Assembly: GCA_018377375.1 (NCBI GenBank)
Contig: JAGZZN010000018.1
Span: forward strand, 1-30,993
Source: Streptococcus parasanguinis
GTDB lineage: Bacteria; Bacillota; Bacilli; Lactobacillales; Streptococcaceae
Length of the DNA: 30,993 nt
Direction of reading: 5' to 3'
Shown: positions 25,032-30,993 of the stretch, piece after piece
Numbering within the stretch: the first letter of the stretch is position 1
Layout: every line of letters begins with the position of its first letter
Translations under genes and position numbers: made by a program
The notes under the pieces: model-generated
The model's database searches: none
The model's input: the letters and a program-made list of their open reading frames with translations, nothing else
Told to the model about the DNA's origin: nothing

Positions 25032-25664
25032 ATAGAATTGGGGGAGGAAATTGGAAAGGACTAGAGATTGTGAGGAGCGTAGCTACAGATGGTACATGAG
25101 TGTGGGAGGAGATTTTCTTTCAATTTGCCCTTGATTTTCATGTTGCTTTCTGAAATAAAGTGAAGGAGACATCGAAAAAGAAAAAACGATGTGCCCGTTT
25201 TTCGAAATAAAAGGGAATAACCGCCCCCCAAAAATAGCTCTAACTAAGGTCTAGGTAAGGGGTTTCAAGCAATGGCTGATTCCTTAAAATTTGTTGTTTT
25301 TTTGAATTTTTCCGCCCTAGCAGGGAAATTATTACATAATTTTTGTTTCAGCCGTCAAATCTAATCTATTGGTATAAAAAGATACTTCCCCTTAAAAAGC
25401 CTTTCGGTGAAATTTATAAAAAGAGAAAGTGGCTTGAAAACCTTTGAAAATAAAGGTTTTTTCAAGTCTATTTACATATATTTTCAACCAAAAGATGAAG
25501 AAGAACTTGGAAGTTTGGCGTTTCAAGTTGTTATATATTTAAAGTAAAATAAAAAATTAAATCAACAAATATTTAAAAATGGTTGATTGTGATACAATAG
25601 AGATAACTGAAAGTAGCATATTTTTGCCTCTACAGTGAGATTTTTTTAAACAAAAAGGAGAGTT
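25032..25664. other. Non-coding interval before the surface-protein gene
   Basis: More than 600 bp without a convincing gene. It grows strongly AT-rich towards the right. Visible items: AAAAACG/CGTTTTT at 25182-25202, CCCT-AGC-AGGG near 25315-25325, and a long hairpin at 25433-25466 (CTTGAAAACCTT pairing with AAGGTTTTTTCAAG). A 30-codon ORF at 25272-25364 has no family resemblance. Long AT-rich upstream regions are common before streptococcal adhesin genes. Confidence 0.5.
25590..25598 (+). promoter_or_regulatory. Extended -10 promoter of the surface-protein gene
   Basis: TGATACAAT is an extended -10 (TGN plus TACAAT). The -35 region is only AT-rich. The start site would be near 25605, about 66 nt before the ATG. 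Confidence 0.55.
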
Positions 25665-25670
25665 TTGAAA

Positions 25671-28600
25671 ATGAGAAGCTATCGTGAACATGTTTCGAAG
25701 CAGGAAAAATTTTCAATTCGTAAGTTATCAGTTGGTGTTGTTTCATTGGCCATCGCTGGATTGGCTACCGTCAATACCTACGGTGCAGAAGTGAAAGCGG
25801 ATGAAGCTACAGCCCCTTCTACTGAAGCAACCAGTACAGAAACAGCAACAAGCGATGCAACTGTCGCAACAAGTTCTAAGTTGACATCTACAACTGTTAC
25901 AGAAGGAAATAAAACAGTTACGACTACTTATGTAGAATCACCAGAACTTGAAAAAGCAAAAGCTGATGCAGCTACAGAAGGTGTGACCGTTACAGAAGAA
26001 GCTGAAAAAGTACAACCATCTATCGCAGCAGCAGAAGCAGATAACAAAGCTCAAACAGCTGAAATCAACACAGTTGTTGAAAACTACAAAAAGGCAAAAG
26101 CTGAATATGAAGCGAAATTAGCTGAACAAAAGCAAGTAGAAGCTGAAAATGCCAAAGCAAAGGCTGACTACGATCAAGCTAATACTGAATACCAGAATGA
26201 TTTATTGGCATATCAGGCTCAAAAAGCTGAATATGAAAAAGCAAAAGCTTCTTACGCAGAATCCCAAAAAGCATATGAAGAAGCTTTAGCAGCATATAAA
26301 GCAGCTTCTACTTCAACTTCAAGTAAAGACTCTGATTCCTATAAACTAGTTAGGGAGCAATACGAAGCTGCAAAAGCAACTTATGAAACTAGTAAAGCTA
26401 AATATGAAACAGATGCAGCAAAATATGCTGATAATGAGTTGAGTTTTACCGATGCAACAGCATCGTACAATACTGCAAAAACTTCTTACGATGCCGCTCT
26501 TGCTCAGTATAATGTAGCTAAAGCTCAATATGATAAGGAATTAGAATCATACGAATCTAAAAAAGCAGAGTTTGAAAAAAATAAACTTGCTCAAGCAGCT
26601 GCTGAGAATAAATTCGATCAACAAACTAAAGAATATACTGCAGCTGAAAAACAATACCAACAAGATCTAGCAGCATATAATGAAGCTAAGACAGCATACG
26701 ATACTGCTCTAGTGGCTTATAATGTTGCAACATCTACTGGTGGGACAGATTCGGCGGAATATGCTGCGCTGAAAGCTAAATATGAAGCAGAGAAATCAGC
26801 ATATGAAACTGCAAAAGCAAAATATGATGTAGATGCTGAAAATTATAATGATAAGAAAACATCATATGAAACAGCCAAGGCTAGTTATGATTCAACTAAA
26901 ACAGCATACGATGTAGCAAAATCAAGTTATGATGTTGCAAAAGCTCAGTATGATTCAGAAGTGGCAAAATATAACAAAGCTACTGAAGAATATAATAAGG
27001 CGGTATCAGATTATCAAAAAGCACAAGAACAATATGCAAAAGATAAATTAGAATATGATACGGCTGCAACTTCTTATGCTAAAGCTAAAACTGAATACGA
27101 TACAGTAGTAAACAAATTTAACAAATTCGAAAAAGAAATTAAAGCAATCTACAAAAATGCAAAAGTTGATATTGTAGAAAGTAATACGATTGTAGAAGAT
27201 GAAGAAAAAGAAGTAGAAAAAGACAAAGACGGAAAACCTACTAAGGAACTTACAAAAAAAGCAAAAGATTTAACAGCTGCAAAAAATTTATATAAAAATA
27301 ATAAATCTCAGTATGAGGAAGATAAGAAAGCATTTGAGGAAGCAAAAGCTAAGTACGCTTCAAACGAAATTGAGTTTGTGGCTGTAAAAGCAGCTTATGA
27401 TAAAGCAAAATCAAGTTATGATGCTGTGAATGAACAATATGCAAAACTTTATCAAGCGAAACTTGCAAGTATTGAAACCGCTTTGGCTCAATACAAAGAT
27501 GCTAAAGAAGCGTATGAAAAATATATGAATGACAATGGTTTCCAAGATCTAAAAGATGTTGAAACTGTTCAAGATTTGACCTTCCAACGTGAAGGTGGTG
27601 CAACTCATACCATTGACGGCATCAGTACTTACCTCACTCGTGATGCTCAAGCTCGTTTGAATACAAGCAATGTGCATCAATATGATTCCAATAAATTGGA
27701 AGCTTCAGATATTGTAGCGACTAGTCCTTGGGCCAATAATAAAACTGAATACATTCAAGTGAAGGAAGGCGACAAATTTGTTGTAACCTATGATAATTTG
27801 AATCAGTCCAGCATGCGTGAAAATAAAAAGGATATGCATCCAATCAAGCGCGTAATTTACCGCTATGAGATTTTGAGCCTTCCATCAAATAATGGCAAAG
27901 GGATTGCAGCAGTCAGTGCAGACCCAACTGAAACCCTTACGGTTGGAGCTTCAACAGACCAAAACAAACCCGTTAAGGTTGCTGTCGACGTTGAATTCTA
28001 TGACGGTAATGGCAATAAGTTTGATTTGACACAACACAATGCGATTGTAGCGTTGAACTCCCTCAACCACTGGACAGGTGCTTCTTATGTAGAAAGTGGG
28101 GATAAACCACGTGCTCTTACAGTAGAAGCTAAAGATAAAAATGGGAATACTGTTCGTGGAACTTGGGATCCGTATGCAGATGGTTCATCCATGAGCATTG
28201 AAAACAATGCGGTTGTTGTGAAAAATGGAACAGCTGACTTTGGTACTGCGGATGTGACGATCTCTGCTGACAATCCAATCAAGATTGTAGCTCAAAAAGC
28301 AACATTTAATGGCAGTGAATTTGTAGTTAGTGAAGAAACTGTGATTGATGCAACATCTGTTAATACTTCGGGTGGAGGAAATGGACATTCTATCGGTACA
28401 GTTGAATATACATTTAAAGAAAAAGAAGGTGATAAAGAAAAAGACGATGTGATCGGTTCTTATACGATTGATCCAACTTCAGGACGGATCATCTTCACGC
28501 CTAAGAAGAAATTTGAAAATGTGGAGCACCAAGAGTTTGTAAATATTGGAAATAATAAATACATTCAAATTCCAAACTCAAGTGTTTCTTATGATGCGGC

Positions 28601-29432
28601 TACTAAAGAAGTAACTTCCCCTACAGATAACCAATATATTGAACATGGTGCTGTCTTTAATGGGGAATCATCAGCGACTCTTCGTGGTTGGGATGATCCA
28701 TCTTCTCCATATCTCTATTATGGTGGTGCGGGATTAAAGATGTCTGATGGTCACCTAGTCTTTACTGCTAATGGTGCTAATGCGGCTGGTCAACCAACGG
28801 TTTATTGGTTTGCAATCAACTCAAATGTTGGTCTTCCAAAAAATCCAGGTTCATTTGTCATTCCGCCAGCTCCAGTTTCTCCAGTTGCCCCAGTAGAGCC
28901 AAAATTAAATGAAGTAAAACCAACATTGCCTACTCCGTTGAGTCCGGTTTCTCCAGTGGCACCAGTTAAACCGGTGAAAGAGGAAATTGAAAAAATTAAA
29001 GAACCGACTCCACCAACACCAGTCGGACCGGTTTCTCCAGTTTCTCCAATTGAACCAAAAGCCCCTGAGCAACCAAAATACAAAACAATTCCGAAAACTG
29101 AGGAACCTCAATCAGCTGAAGTGAAATGGCATAAGAACAAAGTGGTAACGGAAACAGATATTCCAACCCCACCAACACCAGTTCCTCCAACTCCACCAAC
29201 TCCATACAACCCACCAACACCAATTGTTCCACCTACACCAATCGTTCCACCAACTCCAGAGGTTCCAACCGAACCAACTCCTGAAGTTCCGGAACAGCCT
29301 GTACAACCTGCGCAACCACAAACACCTGCGCTTCCAAATACAGGTACAGAAAGCTCAACTGTAGCTGTTCTTGCAGGTGCGATGGCTGGATTGCTTGGAT
29401 TGGGTCTTGCTCGCAAGAAAAAAGAAGATTAA
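25671..29432 (+). CDS. LPXTG-anchored GbpC/antigen I/II-type surface adhesin
   Basis: A 1253-residue cell-wall protein; ATG 25671 is chosen (AAGGAG 10 nt upstream) over an in-frame TTG 6 nt earlier. Residue numbers here count from that TTG. A (Y/F)SIRK-type signal (KFSIRKLSVGVVSLAIAG, 15-32) is followed by a Thr/Ser-rich stretch (45-90). Residues 110-625 form a helical, coiled-coil-like A region rich in Ala, Lys and Glu, with Tyr about every 7 residues; it contains repeats of about 142 residues. Residues 634-1058 are a GbpC / antigen I/II V-type domain (QREGGATHTIDGISTYL, NSLNHWTGASYVESG, WDDPSSPYLYYGGAGL). Residues 1061-1222 are Pro-rich. LPNTG (1223-1227), a membrane span and KKKED end it. 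The C-terminal C1-C3 domains of full antigen I/II proteins are missing, so it is nearer to GbpC/dextran-binding lectins in plan. The ligand (glucan, salivary glycoprotein or other) cannot be told. Confidence 0.9.
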   Translation: MRSYREHVSKQEKFSIRKLSVGVVSLAIAGLATVNTYGAEVKADEATAPSTEATSTETATSDATVATSSKLTSTTVTEGNKTVTTTYVESPELEKAKADAATEGVTVTEEAEKVQPSIAAAEADNKAQTAEINTVVENYKKAKAEYEAKLAEQKQVEAENAKAKADYDQANTEYQNDLLAYQAQKAEYEKAKASYAESQKAYEEALAAYKAASTSTSSKDSDSYKLVREQYEAAKATYETSKAKYETDAAKYADNELSFTDATASYNTAKTSYDAALAQYNVAKAQYDKELESYESKKAEFEKNKLAQAAAENKFDQQTKEYTAAEKQYQQDLAAYNEAKTAYDTALVAYNVATSTGGTDSAEYAALKAKYEAEKSAYETAKAKYDVDAENYNDKKTSYETAKASYDSTKTAYDVAKSSYDVAKAQYDSEVAKYNKATEEYNKAVSDYQKAQEQYAKDKLEYDTAATSYAKAKTEYDTVVNKFNKFEKEIKAIYKNAKVDIVESNTIVEDEEKEVEKDKDGKPTKELTKKAKDLTAAKNLYKNNKSQYEEDKKAFEEAKAKYASNEIEFVAVKAAYDKAKSSYDAVNEQYAKLYQAKLASIETALAQYKDAKEAYEKYMNDNGFQDLKDVETVQDLTFQREGGATHTIDGISTYLTRDAQARLNTSNVHQYDSNKLEASDIVATSPWANNKTEYIQVKEGDKFVVTYDNLNQSSMRENKKDMHPIKRVIYRYEILSLPSNNGKGIAAVSADPTETLTVGASTDQNKPVKVAVDVEFYDGNGNKFDLTQHNAIVALNSLNHWTGASYVESGDKPRALTVEAKDKNGNTVRGTWDPYADGSSMSIENNAVVVKNGTADFGTADVTISADNPIKIVAQKATFNGSEFVVSEETVIDATSVNTSGGGNGHSIGTVEYTFKEKEGDKEKDDVIGSYTIDPTSGRIIFTPKKKFENVEHQEFVNIGNNKYIQIPNSSVSYDAATKEVTSPTDNQYIEHGAVFNGESSATLRGWDDPSSPYLYYGGAGLKMSDGHLVFTANGANAAGQPTVYWFAINSNVGLPKNPGSFVIPPAPVSPVAPVEPKLNEVKPTLPTPLSPVSPVAPVKPVKEEIEKIKEPTPPTPVGPVSPVSPIEPKAPEQPKYKTIPKTEEPQSAEVKWHKNKVVTETDIPTPPTPVPPTPPTPYNPPTPIVPPTPIVPPTPEVPTEPTPEVPEQPVQPAQPQTPALPNTGTESSTVAVLAGAMAGLLGLGLARKKKED
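26292..26993 (+). repeat. Long tandem repeats in the A region of the surface protein
   Basis: Residues 210-303 and 352-443 align with an offset of about 142 residues (YETSKAKYETDAAKY against YETAKAKYDVDAENY; YNVAKAQYDKELESY against YDVAKAQYDSEVAKY). The stretches before each copy also resemble one another (138-209 against 296-351), and a third, decayed copy is near 550-595. They are diverged at DNA level. Confidence 0.75.
28845..29330 (+). repeat. Proline-rich wall-spanning repeats of the surface protein
   Basis: Three imperfect units of PVSPVAPVEPK type (residues 1070-1132) are followed by short PPTPIVPPTP units (1168-1200) just before LPNTG. They probably span the peptidoglycan. Opposite-strand ORFs rich in Gly and Val here are only shadows of these codons. 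Confidence 0.85.
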
Positions 29433-29468
29433 TTCTTATTTCTTTCGTTTATTCATCTAAATAAAGAA

Positions 29469-29498
29469 AGTCAGAAGGCAAGTTCTTCTGGCTTTTTT
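29469..29498 (+). terminator. Terminator of the surface-protein gene
   Basis: AGTCAGAAG and CTTCTGGCT form a 9-bp stem (with one G-T pair) and a 7-nt loop, followed by six T residues. Confidence 0.9.
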
Positions 29499-29858
29499 GA
29501 TGGAGTGATGACCAAATAGTTGAGAAATAGAACAGAATAGTTTTTGGATAAGGAGAGGAAATGGCTTTTATAGACCAAATCGTGTCGAAATGAAGCAGAA
29601 TAGAAATGGATGACACAAGAAGAAGAGAATGAGGTATACTGGTGGTGTTCGAATGAAAGTTTATAGGACTCCGTTATATCTCTAATCATTCCAATGATAC
29701 AGTTGCGATGGCTTTTCATCTTTTGCACACATTACTTTTCCAAATGAATTTCATTTGAACGTATCAGTGATCAGGCAAGTACTTCCACGGTTTTGAGGCG
29801 CTTGCCTTTCTATCTGTATCGCGATATAATAGGGTGTAAGAAATGAAAAGGAGTTTGT
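29499..29858. other. Non-coding interval with an orphan mini-ORF and inverted repeats
   Basis: 360 bp without a normal gene. At 29561-29593 a 10-codon ORF (MAFIDQIVSK) sits behind a strong AAGGAGAGG site; it could be a leader peptide or a gene remnant. TATACT at 29635-29640 is a possible -10 with a poor -35. CAAATGAA-T-TTCATTTG at 29741-29757 is a perfect palindrome. AGGCAAG/CTTGCCT at 29773-29807 runs into the -35 of the next gene. Confidence 0.45.
29802..29830 (+). promoter_or_regulatory. Promoter of the membrane protein gene
   Basis: TTGCCT (29802-29807) and TATAAT (29825-29830) are 17 bp apart, 28 nt before the ATG. The -35 is inside the right arm of the inverted repeat AGGCAAG/CTTGCCT. 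Confidence 0.8.
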
Positions 29859-30374
29859 ATGAAAAAGAAACCTATCTATCTTTATATCCTGTTATTTTTC
29901 TCTACGGTTGGAACCCTAACATCAGCTGTCTCAACCTTTGGAGCTTCAAAGAGTTTTGAGTTGACAGATGATTTTGCGAAACAACTTGGTTTAACAACGG
30001 CTCAAGACAAAGCTGACTATGTGACATATTATGAGAAATCAGCCCAACTCAATCAGTCTCCATTAACCTTTTTATTTGTTTCCCTGATTCTGATTGCCTT
30101 GCTTGCAACTTTCTATTTCCTCTTTATGAAGCAGGATCTGTTAACAGCCCATTATACTTACATGGGGCAGATTTTATTAAGTCAAGCCTTCTCTTGCTAT
30201 AATTATTTTGCAGGGCGTCCACTATTAGCTAGTTTTTCAACCCCGTCCCTTCGCCAACGATATCTGGCATCTTCGTCCATTGCTTTGTTACTCTTGACTG
30301 CTTTATCTCTTCTCTTCCTTGGAATTGTTTTGTATAAAACCTTGCGTTTGAGAAAAGCTCAAGCTAGGGCATAA
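29859..30374 (+). CDS. Membrane protein of unknown function
   Basis: A 171-residue protein with about four membrane segments (residues 7-27, 69-89, about 98-117 and 138-160). An outside loop of about 40 residues after the first segment (SFELTDDFAKQLGLTTAQDKADYVTYY) is followed by a basic C-terminus (LRLRKAQARA). AAAAGGAG site 6 nt before the ATG. I do not recognise a family with confidence. A terminator separates it from nrdI, so they are not clearly one operon. Confidence 0.8.
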   Translation: MKKKPIYLYILLFFSTVGTLTSAVSTFGASKSFELTDDFAKQLGLTTAQDKADYVTYYEKSAQLNQSPLTFLFVSLILIALLATFYFLFMKQDLLTAHYTYMGQILLSQAFSCYNYFAGRPLLASFSTPSLRQRYLASSSIALLLLTALSLLFLGIVLYKTLRLRKAQARA

Positions 30375-30391
30375 TAGATAAGTTTAAAGGG

Positions 30392-30420
30392 AGCTCTCTT
30401 AGAGGATAAGAGAGCTTCTT
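30392..30420 (+). terminator. Terminator between the membrane protein gene and nrdI
   Basis: AGCTCTCTT and AAGAGAGCT form a perfect 9-bp stem with a 7-nt loop, followed by TCTT. The T tract is short, so read-through into nrdI, 15 bp further on, is likely; no separate nrdI promoter is evident. Confidence 0.65.
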
Positions 30421-30435
30421 GATTGGAGAAAAAAG

Positions 30436-30891
30436 ATGAAAGTATCCTTTGTTTATATTAGTCTGAGTGGAAATACAGAGAGTTTTGTCCGTCGCTTAAG
30501 TGACTATTTGCTGGAAGCCCATCCCGGACTTGAAATCGAGAAAGTTCATGTGAAAGACCTGGTCAAAGAGGGCCAGCCCTTCTTTGAAATGACCAATCCT
30601 TTTGTTACTTTTTTGCCAACCTATTTGGAGGGTGGAAATGGTGTTGACAACGGCGATGTGGAAATTTTGACGACAGATGTTGCGGATTTTATTGCTTACG
30701 GAGACAACGCCAGCAAGTGCTTAGGAGTGGTTGGATCAGGCAATCGGAATTTTAACAATCAATATTGTTTAACCGCTAAGCAGTACAGCCAACGCTTTGG
30801 TTTCCCTATGTTAGCCGATTTTGAAATGCGGGGGATGTTGGGAGATATTAAAAAAGTAGCTGCCATTGTAGAAGATTTGTATCATCTTTAA
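30436..30891 (+). CDS. nrdI: NrdI, flavodoxin-like activator of class Ib ribonucleotide reductase
   Basis: A 151-residue flavodoxin-like protein. The FMN phosphate loop is SLSGNTESF (residues 9-17); VVGSGNRNFNNQYCLTAKQYS is the NrdI signature near the flavin ring. NrdI supplies the oxidant that builds the dimanganese-tyrosyl radical of NrdF. The expected partners nrdE, nrdF and nrdH are not adjacent within this window. GGAG site 7 nt before the ATG. Ends 4 bp before the 98-bp repeat. Confidence 0.93.
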   Translation: MKVSFVYISLSGNTESFVRRLSDYLLEAHPGLEIEKVHVKDLVKEGQPFFEMTNPFVTFLPTYLEGGNGVDNGDVEILTTDVADFIAYGDNASKCLGVVGSGNRNFNNQYCLTAKQYSQRFGFPMLADFEMRGMLGDIKKVAAIVEDLYHL

Positions 30892-30895
30892 AATA

Positions 30896-30993
30896 AAGAG
30901 AGTGGGACAGAAATCGGTAATTCGTTAGAATTCGATTTCGTCGTCCCACCTCCGCACAGTTGAGTAGGGCTGTAAAAGCTGATGAAATCAGCG
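30896..30993 (+). repeat. 98-bp intergenic repeat, right copy
   Basis: Exact reverse complement of 2-99. The main hairpin is 30902-30949 (GTGGGAC/GTCCCAC, GAAATCG/CGATTTC, inner AATTC-GTTA-GAATT); a second is 30978-30992 (GCTGAT-GAA-ATCAGC). It starts 4 bp after the nrdI stop. The element reaches the window end and may continue beyond it. Confidence 0.9.

Noticed and set aside
25272..25364. 30-codon ORF (starts MADSLKFVVF) in the gap before the surface-protein gene
   Set aside because: AAGGGG lies 9 nt upstream, but there is no promoter, partner or family; not enough to call a gene.
26100..27530. CRISPR-like array in the repetitive A region
   Set aside because: The repetition is coding, of tyrosine-phased helical repeats, with no constant repeat or spacer structure.
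28802..29416. Opposite-strand Gly/Val/Trp-rich ORFs that look collagen-like
   Set aside because: They are frame shadows of the proline-rich repeats of the surface protein; no ribosome site or promoter supports them.
29471..29728. 85-codon minus-strand ORF after the surface protein
   Set aside because: It overlaps the terminator, has no recognisable ribosome site and an unlikely Ser/His/Phe-rich composition.
1..30993. The block as a composite transposon with 98-bp terminal inverted repeats
   Set aside because: No transposase or integrase is present, no target-site duplication can be seen at the edges, and the content is core streptococcal genes (dlt, aspS, mal, nrdI).

Overview
The window looks like chromosomal DNA of an oral Streptococcus of the mitis/sanguinis group (perhaps close to S. 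parasanguinis or S. australis; the species is a guess). The reasons are the low-to-mid GC content, the dltXABCD, malQP/malXCD-malA-malR and nrdI genes with streptococcal sequences, a (Y/F)SIRK-type LPNTG surface protein, and AAGGAG ribosome binding sites. There is no rRNA, tRNA, transposase, integrase, phage gene or CRISPR array.

Layout. (1) 101-3791: two lipoprotein genes on the minus strand (an unknown and a Cthe_2159-like carbohydrate-binding protein) lie divergent from a VTC-domain (polyphosphate polymerase-like) gene that overlaps a DUF4956 membrane protein gene. (2) 3884-5143: an S41-family peptidase homologue behind a very good CiaR-type promoter. (3) 5313-9775: the complete D-alanylation operon dltX-dltA-dltB-dltC-dltD, including the 42-residue DltX. 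(4) 9776-10251: a cluster of DnaA boxes, then a small membrane protein gene. (5) 10349-13120: aspS and a YitT-family membrane protein gene. (6) 13149-24986: a maltodextrin locus. The minus strand carries malX-malC-malD-malA-malR-pulA and the plus strand malQ-malP, with a 446-bp divergent control region holding LacI-type operators and well-formed promoters. (7) 25671-29432: a 1253-residue cell-wall-anchored protein with a long tyrosine/alanine coiled-coil region and a GbpC/antigen I/II V-type domain. (8) 29859-30891: an unknown membrane protein gene and nrdI.

How the parts work together. MalXCD imports maltodextrins, MalQ and MalP process them in the cytoplasm, and PulA debranches limit dextrins. 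MalR should repress both arms through operators placed at each promoter. The dlt genes put D-alanine on teichoic acids. The VTC/DUF4956/lipoprotein group, the CiaR-driven peptidase, dlt and the GbpC-type adhesin give the window a cell-envelope flavour.

The most unusual signals are: a perfect 98-bp repeat in inverted orientation at the two ends of the window, each copy within 5 bp of a stop codon; the DnaA-box cluster after dltD; the CiaR box; the spacing of the mal operators; and the poorly understood VTC-DUF4956-lipoprotein module.
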